A DNA stretch of 29,919 bases from Paramecium sonneborni (lineage: Eukaryota > Ciliophora > Oligohymenophorea > Peniculida > Parameciidae): positions 1-29,919 of the forward strand of contig CAJJDN010000126.1 in the NCBI GenBank assembly GCA_905182985.1, written 5' to 3'. Below, one piece after another: positions 1 to 12,400 of the stretch; position 1 is the stretch's first letter; each line of letters starts with the position of its first letter. A model generated the notes under the pieces. The model made no database searches. It saw only the letters and a list, made by a program, of their open reading frames with translations, and was not told where the DNA came from. The position numbers were made by a program, and so were the translations under genes.

Positions 1-40
1 AAACCCAAACCCAAACCCAAACCCAACCCAAACCCAAACC
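1..40. repeat. Telomere, C-rich strand (CCCAAA)n
   Basis: About six and a half CCCAAA repeats open the window, with one shortened CCCAA unit at about 25-29. Array ends at base 40, where the sequence passes directly into AT-rich DNA (T at 41). This orientation, C-rich strand at a 5' end, is what a chromosome left end should show. Paramecium telomeres are known to be CCCAAA and/or CCCCAA; no CCCCAA unit is present here. It marks the window as the end of a macronuclear chromosome. Confidence 0.95.
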
Positions 41-2900
41 TAAATAAGAAGTATTGTAAAGAAGACATACTCGCATCCCTATATACATATATACATAGAT
101 AAATCTGAAATTTATTGTAAAAATAAAATAACGGGCAGTTTGTTTAAAGGAATTCCTCTCTGGTTAAATGACATAATTTTATTATGGGACAACTAACTAT
201 ACAATTGGCTTGAATTAATCTGAGGGATTTAAGATCTAAAAAAGAAATCTACTATATTGAGAATCTTTATTTATATCATTTCTTTAATAGGACTGATATA
301 AGAATGCTCTTAATTATTAAGTATAGTTTCTATCATCATTAATTAGAGATTTCTCATTTTTTAGGTTTCCACTTACAATTTTGATTCTCTCAATTTTAAT
401 AGCTGTACTCATCTATATAAGATAGTTTGTTCTTCATTATATTGATTTATATAGAGTCCTAAATCTTGTATAAGTTAACTTAATTTAGTTTTTTTATGTT
501 AATTATTACAATTGAATTTTCCTAACACAATAATTTTTATTTTGACTAAACTTAACAAGTAGAATCTATAAACTAAATCTCCTAATACTGAAGTTTATCC
601 CATTATGCCTTTCAAATTATCAGTCTATGTTTTCTCAATTGTATCATATTATTTTATAGATCTATCCTTAGCACCCCATAATAATGATAAGATTGAAAAT
701 ATTCTAATATTATAAAGGAATAAATAATATTTGAAGATATTGATTTTTAATTAATGAAATCAAAATTTTTCTATATTTGATATTGCGGCAATCATTGATT
801 TATAATAAATCTATTGAATTAACAAATTACAAAAAACAATTAAAATTTTTATATTTAAAAAGTAAGAAAAGTAGTAAAAATATTAGTTATTAGTTAAAGG
901 AAGTAATAATTTCAGGTATTGACTAATTATAAATTAATTTGATATTTCATAAAGTTAAGTATTGATTGCGATTCAACGTTTTTCACAATAAACTCCAGTA
1001 ATTTCAGGTACATTTTTGAATTAAAAGATAATTTAATAAATATTAAAGGTTTAAACAAATGAAATATCATATTTATTTAGAATATCTTGTACAATTGACA
1101 CTCATATACTATTCATTAAATTGATACTGAGAAAATCTATCACAAACTCATTGAATTTAACTAAATTAAATTTCTTACTTTTAAAGAAAATATGGAGGAA
1201 GTTTATGCAAATTGTAGCCCTTTACTATTATATTACATTTATTTTATTTTCACAATTTTGCATCAAATTAATATTATCAAAAAATCAATTATTAAGTTTT
1301 ATTATTCAGATTTTTTTAAAATTAGAAAATAGGCTTTAGTGAAAATCAAAATGAAATAATAGAGACTAAAAGATAATGATGATTTATTAGTTATTATTTG
1401 GAGATGCATTTATTAATAAATTGTAAAAAATCATAATGAAAAAAAACTATATATCATCAGAAATAAAAAATGTTAAATCTTAGTAAATGCAATAATTATG
1501 AAAATAAAAGAAAAAAACCAGCTATATAAGTCATTTAAAATAATTGAGCTAAGGTTAGTTTATGAAAAGAAGAAATATATAAACAAATAAATTTTAATTT
1601 AAGGATGATGATAGCTGCTCTGTTCACCAAACTAAAACAAAATTTCATCACTGATCTTCCATAATAATTTGTTATTTAACATTAATTCCTAAAATTACTA
1701 TTGGAGCTTAAATGCGAAAAAAATTATATAATACTTTTGTTACTGCTGCTTTATTTAATTTTATTCAACTTCATTTCAAGTTTCCTTTTATCTTATAGAA
1801 TGAATCTGTTGGATCAACAATATATCTGATTCCAACCAATAATCAATGTTGGAAAATTATTCTTCCAAAATTTTCTAATTGATTAATTCTCCTATCAAAA
1901 TTTTATGCAAATAAATTGATTTTGAAAGGTATAGAGATCTTATTCAAACTTATCCTCTAATATTGTGACATTTTACAGCCTTATCTTAAGTTTTCCCCAT
2001 TTTTTTCTAAAAATCATCAATTAAAATCTATTTTAGAGTCTATAAGAATAATTTATCAATTATCAGGTAGATGATTGATTAAATTGAAGTGTCTTTTCTC
2101 TATCAAATTCTTAATTATTCTTCATATTCTCTCTCTTCGTCAATCTACTTTAATATATCATAAATATATGTTCTTTTGTATACTTTTATTAATAAATTTT
2201 AGCAAATATTCATTCTAGCAAATTTCTTCATTTCATGTTTTGTGGATTATCAGTTATCCTTACTTAATTTTTAATTGTTAATTATTTGTTTTTAAATATA
2301 TACATGAATTAATTTTTCTTAATTTTGAATGTTGTTTTGTTCTTCATCTAGAATCAACTCTCTCAAATATAATTCAAGATGAATAGGAAAGATAATCTGT
2401 TTCTTAGCAAAGTTTAAAATTTTATTTAGTAAGTGAACCTAATAAATTATTAGATATCATAAATATGAATATTTCATCTTGATGAAAGGATATTATAGAT
2501 GTAGATATTAATTGAGAAAAAAAATTTTAATATTCAGGATATTAATTAATGGAAAAACAAACAACAATTTGTAAAAAAAAATATATACATCTAACTCTAT
2601 CTAAAGTGTTAACAAATTTAATAGTGTTCTCATATAGGTCATCTAAATTTGATTCTTGAATTGAATTAAAAAATTTAACAATTTCAGCAGCTTATTATAC
2701 TATTGATTAGATTAAATTTTTTTAACTTCTGATATCAAAAATGTAATTAAAAATGGATTGCTTAATTTTTTGCTAACCATTATAAAAACTCTTATGGATT
2801 TATTATTTAAATTTCTTGATATTTCATTATTCCTTATTATAGCTAATTGATTTTAGATCATTTTGCTATCTAACTTTATTCAAAGAAAACTATTTTAAAT
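41..2900. other. AT-rich subtelomeric stretch, no supportable gene
   Basis: Read on both strands with TGA as the only stop, I found no stretch with convincing protein-like composition, recognisable domain or intron-exon pattern. Open frames exist, for example + 1121-1339, but they are Ile/Leu/Phe/Lys-rich as expected from random AT-rich DNA. A few short runs look weakly coding and could be further relics of the neighbouring decayed genes. I see no tRNA, CRISPR or obvious tandem satellite. Confidence 0.5.
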
Positions 2901-4250
2901 GAGCTGGCTTAGTTTATTATATAATAATAGTAAACAATAAAATCAAAATAGGATTTGTCTGTCTTATTTACTATGCTATATAATAATGTTATATTTAGGC
3001 AACTATCCCCTATCTTTTTGTTCAAGCGATTCCATTAGAAAGCTTCCAGAGAATCTGAGTCTTTCCTTATAATTTAATACATTTAAAAATATATATTAAA
3101 AGATCAATAAATTTAATGATGATGCTTTTGGAACTAATGTAATTTTTATTATAATTAGCTTAAGAAAAGCTTGAAATTTTGTAATACAATAATAAAAGAA
3201 TTAGTATCTTCCCATCGACTATATAGATGATTAAAAGAGAAAATCCAATTATTAAAATATTTTTTAATTTCAAATACAGATCACAGATTTTTATTGAGAT
3301 CCAATATTTTTGAATCAAACTGTTTTAGTTCTTTTTTATATTATTAATAAGCTATTCATCATTAAGTAATTTAAGATTTAAATTGTAAAATAAATTAGAG
3401 AAGGTACACTTTTAATTTATATTAAATAATGTAAACTTCAAGCAAACATGTCTTTGAAATAATTTATCAAATTAATTTTTCTGTTGAATGTGAAATTCCT
3501 TAGGTTTCAATTAGCTCCCATCTATTATTATCTCAATTATTTCAGCCTATTAAGAATTTAGATATTGCTGCATCAACATCAGATTCTCTAACATGAGCTC
3601 TATTTTTTCTAATTTAACAATCTAGTAACAATAGAACAAATTTAGCTTTATCATTCCTTCCAACAAAATCAGATAATGATTTACATTTAAATAATTTTAT
3701 AATCAACCCACCATAATGATGTTTATTTTTCCATATTCATGCATTTTCTCTTAAATTTTTATTGCGACTGTCAATTTCATCTTTAAAAATATCTCCATGA
3801 AAACCTTTTAATTAATTTGGTTTAAATTAAATTTTTCAACTTAGTACATCATTACTCATTTTATATTTATTATTATCTAAATTGTGATTATTGAATAATA
3901 TATATGTGTCTGCACTCGGTAAGGTTGGATCTTTTATACTGACAGTATTACATGCATGAAATATTAATTGCCATATATTATTTTATGTAACCTTATTCCA
4001 ACATTAATAATACATGAAATTAGACTAATAATCAGACTACAAATTTTTAATAGATTCTTAAATTATCATAAATCCTTATAGCATATATGATATTTTGATT
4101 AGATGTTTGTCAATTAAATATTAATCATTTTTATATACTTTGTATTTTTAGATCCTTTTCAAAATTAAAATTATTAAATACATTAGGATCTAAAAGTTTT
4201 TGCATAATATTCCTGGATCTACAATATCTCATTCTAATTTATTAAACTAT
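2900..4250 (-). pseudogene. Unrecognised degenerate protein-coding relic
   Basis: On the minus strand from about 4070 to 3450 one frame reads as convincing protein under the ciliate code, with pieces such as IWQLIFHACNTVSIKDP, HYGGLIIKLFKC and VRESDVDAAISKFLIG. This frame contains TGA codons at 3836-3838, 3737-3739, 3542-3544 and 3533-3535. Each sits where Trp would read naturally, and the same frame also uses TGG. Upstream (about 4250-4150) and downstream (about 3065-2960) similar protein-like pieces lie in other frames, so frameshifts are also present. I do not recognise the family. The composition argues against chance, and the stops argue against a working gene. It has the same orientation as the intact repeat gene upstream of it (4763-6880). 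Confidence 0.5.
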
Positions 4251-4762
4251 CAAAATAGAAGTTCAACATTATAAAAGATTATCACATAAATAATTCAGTA
4301 TATATTTAATTAAAAATGTTACTACTTTAAAATTGTATTCAAAGAAAATTTTGTTTAAATTTAAAGAATATATTTAAAAAATAATTAAGTAAATAAAGAT
4401 GATTTTAAATTTCTAATTTTGCATTTTGATTAGATCATAAGTTTTTAAAACTTTTTCTTTCATTTTAATTGTGATAAATATTATAGAATTAAAGTTCTCA
4501 AAAAATAATCTTATATATCTAAAAATTTAGTGATAATTAATTTAATAACATATTTATAAGATTAATATTTAACAATTCAGACTTTAAATGATTTATCAAT
4601 AAGGAGTAGTAAATCCCTCCTTTAAGTGGAATTAATTTAGATTCATATGTTAAGGAAATTTGAAACAAATTCTAATTAGATCTTTTATATGATGATGATT
4701 TTAAATTTAAAAGCTTGTAAAATTATTTTTTCTTGCTTAATTTAATGTGTGTTTTATAATTA

Positions 4763-6880
4763 TCAAACATTATTTTAAACCTCTTCTTATAATTCATTAA
4801 CTTTAAAACCATTTTTATACTGTCCCTTTAAAATTACTTAATTTTGCCCAAAACCAAAACGAAAATCCAAATCAATCCAATTACCATTTTTGAAACCATT
4901 TTCATCATAAAGGCCTCCTGCACTAGAAAAATTAAAAAAATGAGTATTACATAATTTAAAACTCTTATTGTGGATTCTTTTTATAAAATGTATCCCATTA
5001 GCCTAATTTCTTACCATATAAATAATTTCCTTTCAGAATTACTTAATTTGAACTGCTTTTAGAAAAAAATTTACATTTTAAAATTATCAATCAATTCCAA
5101 CCATTAACCATTTTTAAAACCTTTTTCATCATAAGTTCCTCCACCACTAAATTTATAAAAAATATTAAACATTTATATAAATTTCTCTTTTTCCTAAAAT
5201 CTTTATAAAATATTCCATTTCCCTATTTTATTTCCTTTTAAATAATCTCCAACCAAAGTCACTTAACATGAACTAATTAAAATATCTTTAAGTTTATTAC
5301 TTTTGAAAGTTTTAAAAAATTTCGACCCATCTTCCATTTTTTATTTCTGAATCATCATAAATACCCTCACCACTTCAAATATAAATAAAAACTATTACAT
5401 TTAAGTAAAAGGTTCATTTATTTCATACCTGTACTTCGTTATCCATTTCCCTTTTCTTTTTCCATTTTTATATTCTCCAATATCAATCATTTAGTTATCT
5501 CTAATTGTAAAGCATAAAATTATTAATTTACATCTAGAAATTATGATTTGTATCTATCCATTTGCCATTTTTTCTTCCATTAATATCATAATCTCCTCCT
5601 CCTCTAAATATCAATCGGCAGAATAATACAATATTTTAAATCTATGTTTTTCATTTAATCTAAATTTGATTGTCCACTTTCCTTATTTTTTCCCTTAAAT
5701 ATAGTCCCCTTCCAAAATAGTTTAGGATGTGCTATTATAACTATATATTAAATACTCTTTAAAATTGTCATTTAGTTCTATCCACCTTCCTATCTTTATT
5801 TCATTTACATCATATGATCCTCCCCCTCTAAAATAAGTTTATATTCATATTACATTTTTTAATAATCTTAAAAATAGTCTATATATTTAAATTAAATGAT
5901 CCATTTTCCTTATTTTTTTCCATTATTATATTCTCCCTAATATTAAATGTTACATAGACTAATTTTTATAATACTTCAAAAACCTAAAATAATTTTCATG
6001 TATTTCAATCCATCTCCCATTTTTTTTTCCTTATAAATTAAATTCTCCTCCACCACTATTAATAAAAATTGATAAACTCACATCATTTTTGTTTGATCAT
6101 CAAAATTCTTTTAATAATAAGTATCCCACCTTCCGAATTTCACTCCTTTGTTATATTTTCCTCGAAACGTTATCATATTTTCACTAAACATTGATAAATT
6201 TTAACCTATTATAATAATCGTAAAGCTCAATCCATGTTCCATTTTTTTATCCATTTTCATTATAAATTCCATCAGCTCTATGATTAATTTTTAAGAAAAT
6301 ACATTTATTAATTTTCAAAATAATAAACCCATTCTCCTTATTTTCTGTCTTATATATACATTCCTTAAATAGTAACTTTACAAAAGCTTATTTGAATAAA
6401 TGAAAAATTTACTCATAAAAATTTGGAAATAAATCTATCCATTTTCCTTATTTTTAACCATTTTAATTATACTCCCCTCCAATATTTAAATTAGCTCCTC
6501 TCCAAAAAGCATTCCATTTTTTTATTTTTTGTTTATTCATTCCTAACTCTCCTTCCCATCTAAGATATTTGACTTATTCTAAGTTTCTCATTATCTCAGG
6601 CTAAACTTTAGCTTCAATGATTTATTATCTAATTTATTCATAAATTAGGAATTACTCTCTCAATATATTTCCATCCACAATATATTTTATATATTTATCT
6701 GTTGTATATTCCACAAAAAATTTTATTGGCTGTAAATTATTTTCTTTAAACATAACTCCTTCTTCTTCGTATAATCCCTCTTACCAAGATTATTATTCGA
6801 TTACTATAATAATAGATAAACTTGCTACATTTGACATGTTTTTGAACCTAATCTTTACTTTTGCTTCTATTTGATTTCAT
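4763..6880 (-). CDS. Tandem G-x-Y-D/N..K-x-G-x-W repeat protein, 16 exons, intact
   Basis: Using TAA/TAG as Gln, 16 exons join into one open frame of about 577 residues ending in TGA (4763-4765). The ATG at 6878-6880 is my choice of start. Introns are 6780-6804, 6387-6412, 6278-6302, 6184-6205, 6056-6081, 5959-5983, 5828-5853, 5732-5755, 5604-5629, 5501-5531, 5373-5398, 5273-5300, 5147-5170, 5053-5074 and 4923-4950, all GT-AG and 22-31 nt. From exon 4 on, exons alternate 72 and 102 nt (one is 105), all with phase-2 junctions. Each pair encodes one ~58-residue repeat: a half like GGGSYD..G.KNGKWIEL and a half like V.L.G.Y..GKK.GKW. There are about seven repeats after a ~150-residue N-terminal part. 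Such MORN/YwqK-like repeats occur in a large Paramecium family of unknown function. No signal peptide or membrane segment is visible, so probably cytoplasmic. The decayed copy at 26470-29919 is a paralogue. Confidence 0.82.
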
Positions 6881-7001
6881 AAATTAAATTACTTAAAATC
6901 TAAATCATTATTTATTTATGAAATAAACATAAAAACAACCAAAAAAACCTAAACATTAGAAATAGTCAATTTATAGAATTTATTTCTTTGTTTGAAATAA
7001 T

Positions 7002-8760
7002 TCATTGCTTGAAACAGTAGTTAAAGGTTACAAGATGAGATATATTGTTCTTGAATTCTATTAAATTCCATAATTTAAAATTAAGCTAAAGATTATACTA
7101 AAATGAAAGTTGGTTTAATTTTTTATTAATATCACCATCAATAGTGAAACCAGCATCACCAACCTTCAATAATTCAAAGCCATTTTATTTAACTATTTAA
7201 GCAACAAATAAATTTTAGCCCAAGAAGACTTTTGGTTATTCAATTAAGTTTAACAGATTTACTCATTGCAGAATCTTACTTCAATTTTGATTCTTGAAAC
7301 ACAATTATCTTCAGTTTCAAAAGCAGGATTATCATTTTATGCTTCAAATTACGTTTGAGCTGTTAAGACAATTCTATCTATATCTACTGCTGCAAAATTT
7401 CAAGAAAAATTAAACTTATTTCTTTTCTTAAAGAGTTAGTTACATTGAATCTTATCATTTTGTTCATCTTTGAATAATTTATTATTAATATCTGAATTTG
7501 AAATTTTGAATTCTCAAATTTTTAATGTTTTATCATAATCATAACTACTAGTCACAGTTGAATCATCTAGTGTTTCACTTAGGTTGATATCTATAGATTG
7601 ATCTTTCGATATAAACATTTGCATTTCCATCTATTTGATTAAAGGTTTATTTTTATTATCAATGAAGTAATATCCTTCTCTCACGGGTAATTATTATATG
7701 ATTTCTTTAAGGATATTAATAAGGAAATACATAATTTAGAACCATTAATAGATTAAGTTGATCAAATTTTATTTTACAGCGTCTGCTAATCTATCAAAAA
7801 TGATATTATAGAATTAATCAATTATAACATTTAAACTTTTAAGAAGATCTAGCAAAAAGAAATAATTGTTTTATATCTTCTTTTATTTTCCAGTTATGAA
7901 TGATTTCTATTAGAAGTTTAATCCTCAAATACGCAATTTTTGTTTTAATTTTTTTTATCTATTTACTCCTTTTAACTTCATGATAAACTTAACCTTTTAG
8001 CAACTTTTTTATAGCATATTCTTACCATTACTTTCCTCTTGGATAATTAGCTTTGAAACACTGTCAATAGATTTAGGGTTTTTCAATAATATGAGTATTA
8101 ATTAAACAAATGTTGTAATTATGAATATTGTATGTTTGGATTAGTTGCTTGAGAAGATAATTTGTTTTATCGTCCTACATAGTATTTTAGAGAATTTCAA
8201 ATTCATTAATTTTTTAATATCAGCAAATTGATCTGATTCAATTTAAAAGTGATTTAATAAAAAGAAAACATAAGAAACAGTATTTATTTGATGTGAATAA
8301 ATACTAATTTCCATTTATTCTTTTTGCGAAATGAATTCTAATGTATCCAATTCTTTTTTTAAATCATGAATGAATTCTTCAATAGAATAGATTAATTGCT
8401 CGACCAGTCATTTATCATTGAGTGAAACTTAATCGTATAAAATTATACCTTTTCATTTATATTTTAGTTTAATTAGCCGTATTACAACTTTATAGAATTT
8501 TAGATCCCTAATAATAATTCACTGTAAATTTCAAGAGTTTCAGAAACCAAAAATCGGAATTCTTACGGCATAATCCTTATTTTTTGTTTTTTCTCTAATT
8601 TTTGATAAACCTCTCATAAAATTATCTTTGTTAATTTTTTATAATCTAAAAATCTTTATTGTCTAAAATCATTATCACCTTCATTCATGTAGATAAAATT
8701 TAAAAGACTTAAAATTTTTTTTTATTAATTCTATTTAGTAAGAACTTTTTTGCTCACTAA
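7002..8760 (-). pseudogene. Degenerate gene of unknown family
   Basis: Minus-strand protein-like sequence runs through this interval but changes frame several times. Near 8600-8470 it reads FLVSETLEIYSELLLGIQNS. It then shifts at about 8400 into a charged helical stretch (SIEEFIHDLKKELDTLEF), shifts again near 8210, continues through KKIKTKIAYLRIKLLIEIIHN, and later gives DDSTVTSSYDYDKTLKI followed by a TGA. The last piece, in yet another frame, reads GFELLKVGDAGFTIDGDINK and ends at a TGA at 7002-7004. In-frame TGAs lie at 8064-8066, 7514-7516 and 7400-7402. Residues look helical and soluble, without signal peptide or membrane segments. I do not recognise a domain. It ends about 120 nt upstream of the start of the intact repeat gene, on the same strand. 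Confidence 0.55.
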
Positions 8761-9465
8761 TCCAAAGATTTTCTTGGAAATATTCATGACTAGTCTATAA
8801 ATGGATTTTATAATTATTTATATTTAAATAAGTAAAAGACTTATTGTAATTCTTTTTCTTATAATCAGACTCTATATATATTTGAAATCCTTTTCATTTT
8901 TTATGAAAAAAATTGACCGAATTAAATCATTTAATTATTGGATTTTTCAACTCAAAAATAAAAAATAGATAAAAATTGACAGAATATTCAAATTTCTCTA
9001 TCTTAGAAGCTAAAATTAAGTATATCCTCGTTCATATTTCCAGTAAATCAAAAACTACTTAAGGTATTGGATTTTATTAAGCAAGTTTTATGATAAAACA
9101 AATGAATATTAACATAGATTAAGCATTGTGAATGAAATACTTATTGATAAATCAATCAAGGAAATACGAGATATTTTAAAATTATTAAATTGATAGATTT
9201 CATCTCATTGAATTCTTTAACTTTGATTTGTTTATGTAAATGAAAATGTGATAAGATTAAATAATTTTTAGTGATTTTAAATAAAAAAATAATGAAATGT
9301 TGCATAAAAATTATTATAAAAATTAAGATTATAAAAGAAAAAAAAGAGTTTTGAGCTATTTCCATTAATTAATTGTAATTTTATACATGTAAAATTAAAT
9401 TTGTCATTTTTTGTTAATATTTATTTATATAATCAAGGGATTACATTACATGTTGATGTGATCCA
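8761..9465. other. Intergenic AT-rich spacer
   Basis: No frame on either strand looks like protein here. The minus open frame at 9156-9365 is dominated by Phe/Ile/Lys and looks like chance. The stretch separates the decayed Cys-rich gene, whose last codon is at 9466, from the degenerate gene further toward the telomere. Confidence 0.45.
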
Positions 9466-12400
9466 TCAATAACATCCATAAAAGATAGGTTATTGTATCT
9501 TTTCTGGTTTCTTTAATGCATCTCTTATAAATTTAGGTAATTTTTTTATTTATTTAGATGAATCTAGAATAAAAGTTACTGCTAAAATGAGTGAAAATGA
9601 AAAAATATGCATCCAACCTAAAAGGATTACTTTTTGCGGTTTTAAATCGATCTCATTTTTGTATTGGTAAAGTAAAAATGAAATTACATTAAATATTACC
9701 AATGTTTCAGTGATTAAAGTTTTAAAATATTCAAATTGATCCTCTAATGGCTTATTGAGAATAAAATGAATCAAAAATAATGATTATATAAATGATATGG
9801 CTATTACTTAAATATATCCATTGTCTTATAGGAAATTTGAAAATCTAATTTATAAAAAAATACAATACTAGAAATAAAAATTAGTTTCTTGATAAGTAAA
9901 AGTGAATTATATTGAAAAGTCCACATTTAATTGTTATCTTTAATTCCATCAAATATTGCTTAATATTTCGATTTATTTTTCAAAGTATTTTATTTTGAAA
10001 AATTGCTTGAAATATTAATAATATATAAAATAGCTACAACCACACTAACATAGATTAGAAATGATATGTAATAATTTATGATCAATACAGTATTGCTGTT
10101 TTTGGATAATATGCTAATTGAATGGCACAAGCAAAAGATAAATCATATGAATTTGATAAAAGTAATCTTAAAATAGCATTATGATAAAATTCAGAGATTT
10201 TATGTTAAAGTGTTGTTCGAAAAGTTATTACAAGTTTACCAATTGTAAAACCAAGTTATTTGATTTGAATGTGACCAATTTTTTTGAGAAGATGGTAAAT
10301 GATTTATGCACTATAAAAACTAAGGTATGTTGTTATAAGGCAAAATAAAAAACTCTAAAAATTTAAAAGGAAATATGCATTGATATCATCTTTGAGAAAT
10401 TTGTAATTAGTTACAACAATAAAATCTTCACTTCCATCAAGAGCTGCAAATAATTTATCTATACCTAAAGCTGATATCAAAGGTGAGATAGTTACAAACT
10501 TAAATACTTCAAAATATATGTTGAGATTAGGAGAGAAATCAATATTTACGTACTTTACATATGATAAATATTGTAATTAATCCATTAGATTCCAAAAGAT
10601 ATCTGATTATCCTGTCAATAAACAAATAGAGGATAGACTTGCAAGAGAAATTATTATTGCTTAATTAAAACCTGAAGCTTATTCTGCTATTTGTATTTCG
10701 GTTTATGCTAAAAAAATAGGAGTAGAAAGTTCTATTTAACCTTAACTTTTAGTAAGAGTCTAATTATATTCTGAGATGAGTGGGTCATTTTGAAATTCTA
10801 TTTAAAATACAGGATGCTCAATAGTGGATAAAAACTAAATTCTAAACGAAAGTACTAAATCTGTAAGTTCATTTTTAGCAATTTTAATTTCTTTGGTCAA
10901 CTGAATACTATAATTCTCTTATTATAAATTAATTATAGTAGTTACGATATTTTCATTTAAATCATTGAAGATCTTTGAAGATAATTTAACTTGTTGATTG
11001 AATTGAATTTAAACATCACAAAATTGTTGAGGATCAGGTGTTAATACAATAATATTAAAATCTGGTTATTTTGAGATTAAACAAACAGAAATAAAACTTG
11101 CATTAGTAATGCATATCCAATCATTTTCAATTTAACATTAGGAATCGCAACCATCACCATTATCTTTATTTGCATCATCGCATTATTCAAATGATAAAAG
11201 ATGAAATCCATCTCCACAAATTGGTTAACAAGTTTAATTGATTAAATTCATTCCTTAAAGGCATTCATTACAAACTCCTTCTTAACAATCAAGACAGTAT
11301 TGATCACACATGAATTTACATTAATAGCAACCGTCATTTTAAATAGAGTTCATATCATCACATTATTCATTTCCAACTACAATTCCATCGCCACAAATAG
11401 AAGTACATTAATTATTTTAGATAATCCATCCAAACTAATTGCATTCAAAGCAAACTCCTTATTCACATAAAGTGCAGAGTAATTCGCATTGAAATTCACA
11501 TTAATAACAACCATCATAAGGAATATCATTACCATCATCACATTATTCAAACTAATCAATAGTGATTCCATCTCCACATTTATTAGTACAAACATGATTT
11601 GGATTAAGTATCCATCCTCGATCAATGCAACTATTACAAACACCTTTAACACAATCGATACATTCTTCTTAGCATTAGAATTTACATTCATAACACCCAT
11701 CATATGGAATAAGATTTCCATCATCAACATTATAGACATTCGCCATTGCTACAAATATGACAATAATTATTGCATTAAAATTTACATTCATGACACCCAT
11801 CATAGGGAATATTATTTGCATCATCGCATTATTCATCATTTGATAAATATCCATCTCCACAAAATTATTCACAATAATTATTAATTTAATTAAGTTATTT
11901 TGATTCTTAATTACATTTTAAACATAATCCTTACTAAAAGTATTCACAATCTTTAGGACAATCAAAGAAGACACTATAATAACCATCTGCTGCTTATAAA
12001 TTATTATCATCACATTATTCATTTCCAATGCTATATCCATCATTCTAAATTTCATAACATTCATTATCTAGAATCCAATATCCTTGGTCACAATAGATAC
12101 ATTTTCCAAATTAACAGCTTAAACATTATTTCTAACATTAAAAAGATGAAAGATAACAGCCATCATTCATTATAAAATTATTGTCATCACATTATTCATT
12201 TCCAACAATAAAAGAATCCCCAGATCAAGGATAACATTTCTTTTCTAAATTAAGTTACCATCCTTTTTGACATTTGAAACAATAACCTTAATGACATATC
12301 AAACAAGAATCTTAACATTTATATTTACATTGAAAACAGTTTTAATTTATTAAGTCATCACACTCATCATCTTGTACAATTATTCCATCTCCACAAATAG

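Noticed and set aside
1121..1339. 72-codon plus-strand open frame
   Set aside because: Composition is Leu/Ile/Phe/Lys as in random AT-rich DNA, with no domain, no protein-like pattern and no paralogue in the window.
7500..7560. WD40 repeat suggested by D-K-T-L-K-I-(stop)-E-F
   Set aside because: The surrounding residues do not show WD40 spacing or a second repeat, so the resemblance is a single short match.
9156..9365. 69-codon minus-strand open frame
   Set aside because: Phe/Ile-rich with Lys, no recognisable features, and lying in an intergenic spacer; likely chance.
11730..11830. A 37-nt GT...TAG interval that could be spliced to rejoin frames near 11726
   Set aside because: Splicing would delete a normal Cys-rich segment and give a module without cysteines. 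A half-module deletion explains the data better.
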